Source of the DNA: JAWKIW01 sp046331175
GTDB taxonomy: Bacteria; Actinomycetota; Acidimicrobiia; Acidimicrobiales; Acidimicrobilacustridaceae
NCBI GenBank assembly: GCA_046331175.1
Contig: JAXLRI010000012.1
Location: 86,087-150,086, forward strand
Direction of reading: 5' to 3'
Length of the DNA stretch: 64,000 bases
In this document: one piece after another, positions 33,656 through 44,004 of the stretch
Layout of the letters: each line of letters opens with the position of its first letter
Position numbering within the stretch: the first letter of the stretch is position 1
Program-made: the position numbers and the translations under genes
The notes under the pieces: model-generated
The model's database searches: none
What the model saw: the letters and a program-made list of their open reading frames with translations, nothing else
What the model was told of the DNA's origin: nothing

Positions 33656-34411
33656 GTGGTCCACGTGCTCGCCGAACTCGAGTTCCCGACGATCGACCAG
33701 CTGGTCAAGTGGCCGGGCATCGGTCCCGAGTTCAACAAGATCGCCTTCATCAACGTCTTCGCGGTGGTGGCGACGTCGATCATCTTCCTCGCCGGCCGCG
33801 GCAAGAAGCTGGTGCCCCGGGGCATGCAGAACCTGGCCGAGTCCTCGGTCGACTTCATCCAGAAGGGCGTGATCGACCAGGCCATCGGCCACGGCGGCGA
33901 GAAGTACCTGCCCTACCTCGCCACGATCTTCTTCTTCGTGTTCTTCGGCAACATCTTCGAGGTCATCCCCGGCTTCGGCATGCCGGCCAACGCCCGCATG
34001 GCCAACCCGGCCTTCATGGCCATCGTCACCTGGGCCTTCTTCATCTGCGTGGGCGTCCGGGCCCAGGGCCCGAAGTACTTCGTCAACGCCCTGTTCCCGC
34101 CGGGCGTGCCCAAGGCGCTGTACCTGCTGGTGACGCCCATCGAGTTCATCTCGACCTTCATCGTGCGGCCCTTCTCGCTGGCCGTCCGACTCTTCGCCAA
34201 CATGCTCGCCGGTCACATCCTCCTCGTGACCTTCGGCGTGCTGACCCTGGCCCTGCTCGGCGCCGGCATCTTGAGCCTGGTCGCCGTGCTGCCCTTCGCC
34301 ATGCTCATCGCCCTGACGGCGTTCGAGATCATGGTGTCGTTCCTGCAGGCCTACGTCTTCTCGATCCTCGCCGCCGTGTACATCGGCGGTGCCGCCCACC
34401 CCGAGCACTGA
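33656..34411 (+). CDS. atpB: ATP synthase Fo subunit a
   Basis: The 251-residue membrane subunit forms the proton half-channels against the c-ring. The essential Arg is in PFSLAVRLFANMLAGHILL (about 180), and the later FEIMVSFLQAYVFSILAAVYI is the conserved last helix. Five to six hydrophobic helices are visible. GTG at 33656 overlaps the region just after the atpI stop, with AGGAG a few bases upstream; a second GTG three codons on is possible. Confidence 0.95.
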   Translation: MVHVLAELEFPTIDQLVKWPGIGPEFNKIAFINVFAVVATSIIFLAGRGKKLVPRGMQNLAESSVDFIQKGVIDQAIGHGGEKYLPYLATIFFFVFFGNIFEVIPGFGMPANARMANPAFMAIVTWAFFICVGVRAQGPKYFVNALFPPGVPKALYLLVTPIEFISTFIVRPFSLAVRLFANMLAGHILLVTFGVLTLALLGAGILSLVAVLPFAMLIALTAFEIMVSFLQAYVFSILAAVYIGGAAHPEH

Positions 34412-34505
34412 GCAACGTTCGTCCGGCGCCGATCCCGGCGTCGACCCCGATGTCACCGCCGGCGACCCGGCGGTGCGCCCCCGAGCAACAGGAGAGCAAC
34501 CAGCA

Positions 34506-34778
34506 ATGAGCGCCCTTCAGTCCACCGCCGTCGTGGCCCAGGCGGCCGCCGAGGCCAAGAACACCGCCGCCGCTGCCGGCGCCGGCTACGCCTACGGCCT
34601 CGCCGCCATCGGCCCGGGCATCGGCATCGGCTACCTGGTCGGCCAGTCCGTCCAGGCCATGGCCCGCCAGCCCGAGGCTGCCGGCATGGTGCGGACCACC
34701 ATGTTCCTCGGCATCGCCTTCACCGAGGCCCTCGCCCTCATCGGCTTCGTGGTCTTCATCCTCCTCAAGTTCGCCTGA
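34506..34778 (+). CDS. atpE: ATP synthase Fo subunit c
   Basis: The 90-residue hairpin subunit forms the rotor ring. Helix 1 has the Gly-rich AAIGPGIGIGYLVGQ, the polar loop reads RQPEAAG, and helix 2 carries the ion-binding Glu in LGIAFTEALALIGFV. No obvious sodium-binding set is visible, so proton coupling is presumed. The ATG at 34506 has CAGGAGAG upstream. The first ~20 residues are a short soluble extension. Confidence 0.96.
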   Translation: MSALQSTAVVAQAAAEAKNTAAAAGAGYAYGLAAIGPGIGIGYLVGQSVQAMARQPEAAGMVRTTMFLGIAFTEALALIGFVVFILLKFA

Positions 34779-34805
34779 TCCGCCGCACCACCGAAGGAGC
34801 GTTGC

Positions 34806-35450
34806 GTGGCTGCGTCCACGATCTACCTCGTCCTCAACGAAGGGGGCGGCAGCGAAGGGCACGCCGGCAGCACCGTCGCCGGCACGTCCGGCGAGTCGAC
34901 GGTCGGCGAGAAGGTCGACCACGGTGAATCCACCGCGCTGGCCGAGCCCAAGCAGGCCGACAACCCCATCCTCCCCGTCGTCCCCGAGCTGATCTGGGGC
35001 GGCGCGTGCTTCGTGGTCCTGTGGGCCCTCATGAAGTTCGTGCTGCTCAAGCCCGTGGTCGCCGGCATGGCCGAGCGCGACGAGAAGGTGCGCGGCGACA
35101 TCGCCGCCGCCGACGCCGCCCGGGTCGAGGCCGAGCGGGCCATGGCCCAGTACCAGGCGCAGCTCGCCAGCGCCAAGGCCGAGGCCACCCGGCTGATCGA
35201 GGACGCCCGGGCCCAGGGCGACGCCGAGCGGCGCGAGCTGCTTGCCGCCGCCGAGGCCGACGCCGCCGCGGTGCGGGCCGCCGCCGCCGACGAGATCGCC
35301 GCCGCCAAGGCGGCGGCCCTCGGGCAGCTGCGGGGCGACGTGGTCACCATCGCCGTCCAGGCCGCCGGTGCGGTCATCCAGAAGCCGCTCGACGCCGGTG
35401 CCCAGCAGGGCGTCGTCGACGAGTACCTGTCCCAGGCGTCCCGGAACTGA
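34806..35450 (+). CDS. atpF: ATP synthase Fo subunit b (first of two b-type subunits)
   Basis: The 214-residue stator subunit has a ~60-residue hydrophilic N-terminal extension (Gly/Ser/Glu-rich), one membrane helix (ELIWGGACFVVLWALMKFVLL) and a long Ala/Glu/Arg-rich coiled coil reaching to F1 (about 85-190). The extension is longer than in typical b subunits. GTG start, with AAGGAG 6-11 bases upstream. A second b-type gene follows after 19 bases, so the stalk is probably a b/b' heterodimer. Confidence 0.92.
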   Translation: MAASTIYLVLNEGGGSEGHAGSTVAGTSGESTVGEKVDHGESTALAEPKQADNPILPVVPELIWGGACFVVLWALMKFVLLKPVVAGMAERDEKVRGDIAAADAARVEAERAMAQYQAQLASAKAEATRLIEDARAQGDAERRELLAAAEADAAAVRAAAADEIAAAKAAALGQLRGDVVTIAVQAAGAVIQKPLDAGAQQGVVDEYLSQASRN

Positions 35451-35469
35451 CGGGGACGAGGAGAACGAC

Positions 35470-36003
35470 ATGCAACTCCTGACCATCCTGGCCTCCGAGA
35501 GCGGTGAGAACGGCTGGCTCCTCCCGCACTCCACGGCCGAGGCCGTCGTCGCCGGACTGGCGTCGATCATCGTCTTCCTCCTGATCTGGTGGAAGGGCGG
35601 CCCCGCCATCAAGAACATGTGGAACGGGCGCATCGACCGCATCGAGGGCGAGGTCACCAACGCCGCCACGGCTCGGGCCGAGGGCGAGCAGGCCCTCGCC
35701 GACGTGCAGTCGCGGATCGCCAACATCGACGAGGAGCGGTCGCGCATCCTCGCCGAGGGGCGCACCACCGCCGACGCGGTCAAGGCCCAGCTCGTCGAGA
35801 AGGGCACCCAGGAGGCCGCCGACCTGCGGGCTCGGGCCGCCACCGATGCCGAGGCCTCCAAGGCCACCGCCGGCGCCGACCTCGAGGCCGAGGTCGCCCG
35901 GCTGGCCCTCGGCGCCGCCGAGGAGGTCGTCGTGCGCAACCTCGACGCCGACACCCAGAACGGCCTCATCGAGGCCTACATCCAGCAGGTGGGTTCCCGA
36001 TGA
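35470..36003 (+). CDS. ATP synthase second b-type stator subunit (b')
   Basis: The 177-residue protein repeats the b-subunit layout: a short N-terminus, a membrane helix (AVVAGLASIIVFLLIWW) and a coiled coil rich in Ala, Glu and Arg (VTNAATARAEGEQALADVQ and on). It has little direct sequence identity to the preceding b subunit, so it is an old duplication. The ATG has CGAGGAG upstream, and its stop overlaps the atpH start (ATGA). Mycobacteria instead fuse a b-type domain to delta; here b' and delta are separate genes, which is a distinct stator arrangement. Confidence 0.9.
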   Translation: MQLLTILASESGENGWLLPHSTAEAVVAGLASIIVFLLIWWKGGPAIKNMWNGRIDRIEGEVTNAATARAEGEQALADVQSRIANIDEERSRILAEGRTTADAVKAQLVEKGTQEAADLRARAATDAEASKATAGADLEAEVARLALGAAEEVVVRNLDADTQNGLIEAYIQQVGSR

Positions 36004-36524
36004 GCGATCGCACCTCCCTCTACGCCGACGCCCTGCTCTCCGTCGTCGCCGCCGAGGGCAACGTCAACGTCGTGCTCGACGAGCTCAAGCGCTTCTCGCT
36101 GGCCCTCGACGGCCACGACGAGCTGCGCCAGACCCTCGCCGACCCGCACATCCCCGCCGAGCGCCGCACCGGCATCGTCGAGGACCTGCTGGGCGGCAAG
36201 GCCTCCGACACGACCGCGGCGCTGGTGGGCCTCGTGGTGGGCACCGGCCGCATCAAGGAGCTGGGCGGCATCGTCGATCGGCTCCAGGAGCTGACCGCCA
36301 CCCGGACCAACACCACCATCGCCGAGGTCCGCAGCGCCGTCGAGCTCTCCGACGACCAGCGCAACCGCCTGGCGGCCGCCCTCAAGGCGTCCACCGGGCG
36401 CGACATCGACGTCATCGTCGTGGTCGACCCGTCGGTCATCGGCGGCGTCGTCACCCAGATCGGCGACACCGTCATCGACGGCTCGGTCCGCAACCGCCTC
36501 GCCCAGCTGCGCGAGACGTTCTGA
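36000..36524 (+). CDS. atpH: ATP synthase F1 subunit delta
   Basis: The 174-residue subunit links the b stalk to the top of F1. It has the family features YADALLSVVAAEG at the N-terminus, a helical bundle, and a C-terminal domain with TIAEVRSAVELSDDQRNRLAAAL and DPSVIGGVVTQIGDTVIDGSVRNRL. It overlaps the b' stop by four bases. It is a normal-length delta, without the b fusion seen in mycobacteria. Confidence 0.94.
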   Translation: MSDRTSLYADALLSVVAAEGNVNVVLDELKRFSLALDGHDELRQTLADPHIPAERRTGIVEDLLGGKASDTTAALVGLVVGTGRIKELGGIVDRLQELTATRTNTTIAEVRSAVELSDDQRNRLAAALKASTGRDIDVIVVVDPSVIGGVVTQIGDTVIDGSVRNRLAQLRETF

Positions 36525-36600
36525 CCGGTCCGACCCGTCCCCCCGCCGCACCACCGTTCGCTTCGCACCACCCGAGATCACTCGCTGAGGAACCCCGCAC

Positions 36601-38232
36601 ATGGCTGAGCTCACGATCAACACCGGCGACATCGCCGCCGCCATCCGCAAGAACCTCGAGGGCTTCAGCCCCGACGTCGAGGCCAAGCAGGTCGGCCGGG
36701 TCCTCGAGGTCGGCGACGGCATCGCCCGCGTCTCGGGCCTGCCCGACGCCGCCGTGAACGAGCTGCTCGAGTTCGAGAACGGCACCCTGGGCCTGGCGCT
36801 CAACCTCGACGAGGACTCGATCGGCGCCGTGGTGCTCGGCGACTCCGAGCACGCCGCCGAGGTGGAGGAGGGCTCACCCGTGCGCTCCACCGGGCGCATC
36901 CTCGACGTGCCGGTGGGCGACGCCCTGCTCGGCCGGGTCATCAACGCCCTCGGCGAGCCGATCGACGGCCTCGGCCCGATCACCGGCGCCGAGCGTCGCC
37001 GCATGGAGATCCAGGCCCCCGGCATCACCGGCCGCAAGCCGGTGCACGAGCCGCTGCAGACCGGCATCAAGTCGATCGACGCCATGACCCCGATCGGCCG
37101 GGGTCAGCGCGAGCTGGTCATCGGCGACCGCAAGACCGGCAAGACCACCGTGTGCATCGACACGATCCTGAACCAGAAGGGTCTGGGCGTGAAGTGCATC
37201 TACGTGGCGATCGGCCAGAAGGGCTCCACCGTCGCCCAGACGGTGAACCTCCTGCGCGAGTACGGCGCCATGGACTACACGGTCGTGGTGGTCGCCCCGG
37301 CGTCGGACCCGGCACCGTTCAAGTACCTCGCCCCCTACGCCGGCTGCGCCGTGGGCCAGCACTGGATGGACAACGGCGAGCACGCCCTCATCGTCTACGA
37401 CGACCTGTCCAAGCAGGCCGAGGCCTACCGCCAGCTGTCGCTGCTGCTGCGCCGCCCGCCGGGCCGCGAGGCCTACCCCGGCGACGTGTTCTACCTGCAC
37501 AGCCGCCTGCTCGAGCGGGCCGCCAAGCTCTCCGACGACCTCGGCGCCGGCTCGCTGACCGCCCTGCCGGTCATCGAGACCAAGGCCGGCGACGTGTCGG
37601 CGTACATCCCCACCAACGTGATCTCGATCACCGACGGCCAGGTCTACCTGCAGGACGACCTGTTCAAGTCCGGTGTGCGACCCGCCGTCGACGTGGGCAT
37701 CTCGGTGTCCCGGGTGGGCGGCGACGCCCAGATCAAGGCGATGAAGAAGGTCTCGGGCACGCTCAAGCTCGACCTGGCCCAGTTCCGCGAGCTCGAGGCG
37801 TTCGCGACCTTCGGCTCCGAGCTCGACAAGGTGTCGGCCGCCCAGCTCGAGCGTGGCTACCGCCTCACCGAGCTGCTCAAGCAGGACCTCAACTCGCCCA
37901 TGCCCGTCGAGGAGCAGGTGGTGGTCATCCACGCCGGCACCGGCGGCTACCTCGACGACATCCCGGTCGGCGACGTGAAGCGCTTCGAGGCTGATCTGCT
38001 CGACTACTTCCGGGCCCGCCGCAGCGACCTGCTCGACGAGATCCGCACCACCGGCGGCCTGCCCGACGGCATCGACGACGCCATCCTCGCCTTCAAGGAC
38101 GAGTTCGCCCCCACCGAGTCGGGCGTCGGCGCCGCCATCGACGCCGATCTCGACCTCGAGAGCAGCCTGGCCGGTGGCCGGGCCGAGGCGACCCTGCCCG
38201 AGGAGCAGACCACCGTGGCGGAAGGCGAGTAG
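36601..38232 (+). CDS. atpA: ATP synthase F1 subunit alpha
   Basis: The 543-residue non-catalytic nucleotide-binding subunit shows a beta-barrel N-domain (RVLEVGDGIARVSGLP), Walker A in GDRKTGKTTVCIDTI (about 172-182), Walker B near ALIVYDDLSKQAEAYR, and the alpha signature ending in PTNVISITDGQVYL. The C-terminal ~25 residues (after AAIDADLDLESSLAGG) extend beyond most homologues and are acidic. ATG 36601 is preceded by GCTGAGGAAC. It lies in the middle of the operon. Confidence 0.97.
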   Translation: MAELTINTGDIAAAIRKNLEGFSPDVEAKQVGRVLEVGDGIARVSGLPDAAVNELLEFENGTLGLALNLDEDSIGAVVLGDSEHAAEVEEGSPVRSTGRILDVPVGDALLGRVINALGEPIDGLGPITGAERRRMEIQAPGITGRKPVHEPLQTGIKSIDAMTPIGRGQRELVIGDRKTGKTTVCIDTILNQKGLGVKCIYVAIGQKGSTVAQTVNLLREYGAMDYTVVVVAPASDPAPFKYLAPYAGCAVGQHWMDNGEHALIVYDDLSKQAEAYRQLSLLLRRPPGREAYPGDVFYLHSRLLERAAKLSDDLGAGSLTALPVIETKAGDVSAYIPTNVISITDGQVYLQDDLFKSGVRPAVDVGISVSRVGGDAQIKAMKKVSGTLKLDLAQFRELEAFATFGSELDKVSAAQLERGYRLTELLKQDLNSPMPVEEQVVVIHAGTGGYLDDIPVGDVKRFEADLLDYFRARRSDLLDEIRTTGGLPDGIDDAILAFKDEFAPTESGVGAAIDADLDLESSLAGGRAEATLPEEQTTVAEGE

Positions 38233-38235
38233 GTC

Positions 38236-39213
38236 GTGGCCGGAGGTCAGGAGCGGGCGCTCCGCCGTCGTATCAAGTCGATCGAGTCGACGAAGAAGAT
38301 CACCCGCGCCATGGAGCTGATCGCCGCCACTCGCGTGGTGAAGGCCCAGGAGCGGGCCAACGCGGCGCGGCCCTACGCCGAGGAGATCACCTCGGTCATC
38401 CTCGACCTCGTGCGCGCCGGCGCCGCCAAGGACCACCCGCTGCTGCGCGACCACCCCGACGCCACCACCTCGCTGCTCGTCGTGATGACCTCGGACCGCG
38501 GCCTGTGCGGCGCCTACAACAACACGATCATCCGCATGGCCGAGCGCGAGATCGAGGACCTCGTGGCACAGGGCCGCTCGTACTCGCTCGTCGTCGTGGG
38601 CACCAAGGCCCTCAACTACTTCCGCTTCCGGCAGTACGAGGTGGCCGCCGCGTTCAGCGGCGTGACCGACCAGCCCACGTACGACCAGGCCAAGGAGATC
38701 GCCGCCGCCTTCCGCGAGCGCTACGAGCAGGGCGAGCTGGCGTCGGTCGACCTCATCTACACCCGGTTCCTCTCCGCCGGCTCCCAGGAGGCGGTCATCC
38801 GCCGCTTCCTGCCCCTGCAGGTCGAGGAGGCCGGCGGGACGGGTGAGGCCACGGCCGACCTCGAGTACGAGCCCTCGCCCACCACCATCCTCAACACCCT
38901 GCTGCCGCGCTACGTCGAGAGCCGCATCTACTCGGCGCTGCTCGACGCCTCGGCGTCCGAGCACGCCGCCCGCCAGCGGGCCATGAAGGCCGCCACCGAC
39001 AACGCCGAGGACCTCAAGCTCACCCTCACCCGGGTGATGAACCGGGCCCGCCAGGACGCCATCACCACCGAGATCATGGAGATCGTCGGCGGTGCCGAGG
39101 CGCTCAAGGCCGACAAGACCGACAAGCACGAGATCCTGCCCGGCGTGCTCGCCCCGGAGCACCTCTTCGCCCAGCAGCTCGCCCCCACCGATCCGACGCG
39201 GTCGCTGCACTGA
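38236..39213 (+). CDS. atpG: ATP synthase F1 subunit gamma
   Basis: The 325-residue rotor shaft starts GQERALRRRIKSIESTKKITRAMELIAATRV, the conserved N-terminal helix, and ends with the conserved C-terminal helix RARQDAITTEIMEIVGGAEAL. A DRGLCGAYNN motif is typical. About 30 residues follow the usual end (DKHEILPGVLAPEHLF), a tail also seen in actinobacterial gamma subunits. GTG start four bases after atpA. Confidence 0.95.
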   Translation: MAGGQERALRRRIKSIESTKKITRAMELIAATRVVKAQERANAARPYAEEITSVILDLVRAGAAKDHPLLRDHPDATTSLLVVMTSDRGLCGAYNNTIIRMAEREIEDLVAQGRSYSLVVVGTKALNYFRFRQYEVAAAFSGVTDQPTYDQAKEIAAAFRERYEQGELASVDLIYTRFLSAGSQEAVIRRFLPLQVEEAGGTGEATADLEYEPSPTTILNTLLPRYVESRIYSALLDASASEHAARQRAMKAATDNAEDLKLTLTRVMNRARQDAITTEIMEIVGGAEALKADKTDKHEILPGVLAPEHLFAQQLAPTDPTRSLH

Positions 39214-39256
39214 GCAGCGCCCCACCCCGACGCCCCGCCATCGCACAGGAGACACG

Positions 39257-40699
<1,443 letters not shown>

Positions 40700-40700
40700 C

Positions 40701-41105
40701 ATGCCCCTCCAGGTCGAGCTCGTCTCGCCCGAGCGGTCGGTGTGGTCCGGCGAGGCCGATGCCGTCATCGTGCGCACCCTCGGCGGCGGCGACATCTGCT
40801 TCCTGCCCGGGCACGCCCCGTTCCTGGGTGCCCTCGACACCCATGCGGTCACCTTCAAGCTGGCCGACGGGACCGAGGAGCGCTGCGCGGTGCGCGGCGG
40901 CTTCGTCGAGGTCAGCGAGGGCAAGGTGAAGATCCTCTCGGACCAGGCCGAGCGCCCCGAGCACGTCGACCCCGACGAGGCCCGGGCCGCCCGAGAGCGG
41001 GCCGAGGAGGAGCTCAAGAAGGTGGAGGGCGACGAGGCCGCCGCCCACGCCGACGAGCACAAGTGGCAGTCGGCCCGCCTCCAGGTCGCCGGCCAGGCCG
41101 ACTGA
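40701..41105 (+). CDS. atpC: ATP synthase F1 subunit epsilon
   Basis: The 134-residue subunit has the N-terminal beta sandwich (VELVSPERSVWSGEADAVIVRTLGGGDI, LPGHAPFLGALD, AVRGGFVEVSEGKVKIL) and a C-terminal helical pair that can inhibit ATP hydrolysis. The C-terminal helix carries a late EHKWQSARLQVAGQ. It ends the atp operon; a strong palindrome follows at 41153. Confidence 0.95.
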   Translation: MPLQVELVSPERSVWSGEADAVIVRTLGGGDICFLPGHAPFLGALDTHAVTFKLADGTEERCAVRGGFVEVSEGKVKILSDQAERPEHVDPDEARAARERAEEELKKVEGDEAAAHADEHKWQSARLQVAGQAD

Positions 41106-41152
41106 CCGGGTCCTCCCCAACGGATCCCGCCCTCCCCACCTGACCCCCACCT

Positions 41153-41205
41153 CCGAACTTTGGAGGATCCGCGTCACCCCTTGACGCGGATCCTCCAAAG
41201 TTCGG
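41153..41205. repeat. Palindromic repeat element, copy 1
   Basis: Two perfect 24-bp arms (outer CCGAACTTTGG, inner GATCCGCGTCA) flank a 5-base loop CCCCT, giving a 53-base hairpin. A near-identical copy in opposite orientation lies at 49802-49852. Position just after atpC would also suit a terminator, but there is no U-tract. Confidence 0.9.
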
Positions 41206-41315
41206 GCCTCTGGGGGGGCGGCGCCGGCGGTCGGCGCGGGTCGCGGGTCGGCGGTCGGCGGTCGGCGCGGCGTGGAGCAGTCGGGCGGTGGCGCGGGGCT
41301 GGTAGAACCCACGGC

Positions 41316-42305
41316 GTGGCCAAGGTCCGGTTCGGCGTCGTCCTGCTGGTGCCGGCGCCCACCAGCCATGAGGTCGACGGCCTGCGGCGGGCGCTGGGTG
41401 AGCCGTGGCTGCGCCGCGTGCCGCCGCACCTCACGCTCGTCCCGCCGGTGAACGTCCGGGTCGACGCCGTCGGCGACGCCGTGGCCGCCCTGCGGTCGGC
41501 GGCGGCCCGGGTCGACCCCATCACGCTCACCCTCGGGCCGGTGCGGCACTTCCTCCCCGACAACCCGACCCTGTACCTGGCCGTCGGCGGCGCCGACGAG
41601 CAGGTCGCGGCCCTGCACCGCCTGCGCGACGCCGTGTTCGTCGAGCCGCTGGCCCGCCCGCTCACCTGGCCGTTCGTCCCCCACGTCACCATCCACGACG
41701 ACCACCCCGCCGACGAGATCCCGTCGGCGGCGGCGACGTTGGCGGCCTACCGCGCCGAGGTCACCTTCGGCTCGGTGCACCTGCTGCAGGAGCAGCGCCA
41801 CGGCGACGCCCACCGGCGCTGGGTGCCGGTGGCCGAGGCGCGCCTCGGCCCGCGCCGGGTGGTCGGCCGCGGCGGCCTCGAGCTCGACCTGCACGTCAGC
41901 GCCATCCTCGATCCCGAGGCGGCCGCCGCGGTGGCGCGGTGGCACGACCAGCCCGAGCGGCCCGGCGACGAGGTTCCCGCCGGGCAACCGGCCCCGTCCG
42001 TCGACGGCCGGGAGCGACCCGTCGACGACCCGGCTCGGCGCGACGACCCGGCTCGGCCCGACGACCAGCCGGGGTCCGACCAGCCGGCGGCGGTCCGTGC
42101 GCTCGGCCGGGTGCCGGTCGGTGGTCAGACGGTGGTGGTGACCGGTCGCCGGGAGGGCGCGGTGGTGGGGGTCGGCGTCGCCTGGCACGGTGCCGGCGGC
42201 GGCGACGTCGTCCACGTGGAGGTCGCCCCTGCGGTCCGGGGCCAGGGCATCGCCCGCCACCTCCTCGCCGCCCTGGACGACGAGGTGGCGGCGGCGCGGG
42301 GGTGA
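41316..42305 (+). CDS. 2H phosphoesterase (LigT-like) fused to a GNAT domain
   Basis: The 329-residue protein has an N-terminal 2H phosphoesterase / 2'-5' RNA ligase-like domain (about 1-170) with both H-x-T motifs: PPHLTLVPP (about 40) and PFVPHVTIHDD (about 125). A Pro/Asp-rich linker (about 215-265) leads to a C-terminal GNAT acetyltransferase core, TVVVTGRREGAVVGVGVAW and VHVEVAPAVRGQGIARHLL, with the R-G-Q-G-I-A acetyl-CoA loop. The domain pair is unusual. Roles in RNA end or cyclic-nucleotide processing plus acetylation are possible but unproved. GTG 41316 has TAGAAC ending 7 bases upstream. Confidence 0.8.
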   Translation: MAKVRFGVVLLVPAPTSHEVDGLRRALGEPWLRRVPPHLTLVPPVNVRVDAVGDAVAALRSAAARVDPITLTLGPVRHFLPDNPTLYLAVGGADEQVAALHRLRDAVFVEPLARPLTWPFVPHVTIHDDHPADEIPSAAATLAAYRAEVTFGSVHLLQEQRHGDAHRRWVPVAEARLGPRRVVGRGGLELDLHVSAILDPEAAAAVARWHDQPERPGDEVPAGQPAPSVDGRERPVDDPARRDDPARPDDQPGSDQPAAVRALGRVPVGGQTVVVTGRREGAVVGVGVAWHGAGGGDVVHVEVAPAVRGQGIARHLLAALDDEVAAARG

Positions 42306-42312
42306 GCGGGGC

Positions 42313-44004
42313 TCAGCTGCCGGTGGGCTTGATGTTCCGGTCGATCCAGACCTGGAACAGCGGGTGGCTGCCGTCCTGCAGCGGCAGGCCCTTCTGACCG
42401 CCGGGCAGCGTGTAGTTGGTGACGTTCACGAGGTTCTTGTCGGCCACCACGCTGATCTGGGAGTGGAACAGCCAGATGTAGGGGATGTCCGAGCCCAGCT
42501 TCTTCTGGACGGCGTCGTAGTAGGCCTTCTGCTTCGCCTCGTCGGGCTCCTGCCGGGCGGCGTCGAGCGCGGCGCCGATCTCGGGGTCCTTGTTGCGGGC
42601 GAAGTTGAGCGACGGCTCCTTGGTGGCCGGGTCCTTGGCGGCGTCGGGGTGCCACCAGATGGAGTCGCCGACCGGGTTGGGCGACGAGAACTGCTGCCAC
42701 ATCGTGGCCTGGTAGTCGCCGTTGAGGACCTTGATGATCAGGTCGAGCTGCTGGAGCGTGTCGATCTTGGCGTCGATCCCGACCGCCTTCCACTGCTGCT
42801 GGAGCAGCTGGGCGCCCTCGAGGGTGCCGGGCGTGGGCGGGCCGATGAGGGTGAAGGAGAACTCGCCGCCGTTGCGGGCCTTCACCTTGTCGACGAGCTC
42901 CTTGGCCTTGGCGGGGTCGTACTGCGGGTAGCCGGTGTCGGTGTGCCACTGCGACGACGGCGGATAGGGCCCGTTGGCCACCTCGAAGATGCCGTCGCTC
43001 AGGGTGTTGACGTAGGTCTGCTTGTCGGTGGCGTAGGCCAGCGCCGCCCGGGCGTCGGGGTCGGAGAACAGCTTCGACATCACGTTGAGCTGGACGAACG
43101 ACTCGGACGTCTCGCCGCTGGTGGAGTTGAACACCTGGTACTGGCCCGACTCGCCGAGCTTCTGGTACTTGGCGATCTGGCGACCGTCGGTGACCATCAT
43201 GATGTTGATGTCGCCCGACTCGAGCGCCGCCGCCCGGCTGTTCTCGTCGGGGATCGGCCGGAACTCCACCTCGTCGAGCAGCGGGAAGCCCGACCGCCAG
43301 TACTTGTCGAACTTCTTCACGACGAGCTTGTTGTCGGGGATCCAGGAGTCGAGGCGGAACGGGCCGGTGCCGATGGGCGACTTCATGTCGCCGCTCTTGA
43401 GCCAGTCGGTGTCGGTCACCACGCCGATCTGGGTGGCCAGGGCGTAGGGGTAGGACACCCACGGCTTCTTGGTCTTGACCACCACGGCGTCACCCTCCAC
43501 GCCGATCGACGCCACGGGGTCGTAGGCCGCCTTGGTGAGCGGAGCGTTCATCAGGAAGGTCTGGTTGTCGGCCACCGTCTGGGCGGTGACGGGCTTGCCG
43601 TTGTGCAGCACCACGTTGGGCCGGATCTTGATGGTCCAGGTGGTGTAGTCGGCGCTGGGCGTGAACGACTCGGCCAGGTTGGGCTGCACCTTGTTCTGGG
43701 CGTCGTAGGCCGACAGCGTGTCGTAGAAGGTCCGCATGACCTCGAGGCCGGCCGGGGCCCACTGGCTGCTGGCCGGGTTCCACCCGTTGGTCTCGGCGTT
43801 GAGCCCGTAGACGATCTTGCCGCCGGGCTGGCCGGGGCCGTCGCTGACGGTCACGTTGGCGTCGCGGCCGACGGGCGCGGTGTCGCTGGTGGACTCGCCC
43901 GACGTGGTGGACGGGCAGCCGGTGGCCAGGGCCAGCACGGCCACCAGGCCGGCGATGGTCGCGGCCAGGCGGCCCGGCGCGGACGAGCGTCGCTCGATGA
44001 TCAT
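42313..44004 (-). CDS. ABC-transporter substrate-binding lipoprotein, family 5 (peptide/nickel type)
   Basis: The 563-residue protein has a signal peptide with lipobox (VAVLALATGCPS) and the SBP_bac_5 fold: GGKIVYGLNAETNGWNP, LEVMRTFYDTLSAYD, PNLAESFTPSADYTTWTIKIRPNV, PIGTGPFRLDSW and a late FARNKDPEIGAALDAAR. Such proteins capture peptides or other small ligands outside the membrane for an ABC importer. The permease and ATPase genes are not adjacent in this window, so it is an orphan here. The start at 44004 has GGAGGGGGG upstream; the frame extends further but without a signal peptide. Confidence 0.9.
   Translation of the reverse strand: MIIERRSSAPGRLAATIAGLVAVLALATGCPSTTSGESTSDTAPVGRDANVTVSDGPGQPGGKIVYGLNAETNGWNPASSQWAPAGLEVMRTFYDTLSAYDAQNKVQPNLAESFTPSADYTTWTIKIRPNVVLHNGKPVTAQTVADNQTFLMNAPLTKAAYDPVASIGVEGDAVVVKTKKPWVSYPYALATQIGVVTDTDWLKSGDMKSPIGTGPFRLDSWIPDNKLVVKKFDKYWRSGFPLLDEVEFRPIPDENSRAAALESGDINIMMVTDGRQIAKYQKLGESGQYQVFNSTSGETSESFVQLNVMSKLFSDPDARAALAYATDKQTYVNTLSDGIFEVANGPYPPSSQWHTDTGYPQYDPAKAKELVDKVKARNGGEFSFTLIGPPTPGTLEGAQLLQQQWKAVGIDAKIDTLQQLDLIIKVLNGDYQATMWQQFSSPNPVGDSIWWHPDAAKDPATKEPSLNFARNKDPEIGAALDAARQEPDEAKQKAYYDAVQKKLGSDIPYIWLFHSQISVVADKNLVNVTNYTLPGGQKGLPLQDGSHPLFQVWIDRNIKPTGS

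Noticed and set aside
41153..41205. Classical intrinsic terminator after atpC
   Set aside because: The stem is strong but no U-run follows, and an inverted copy sits in another gap, so a repeat element is the better call.
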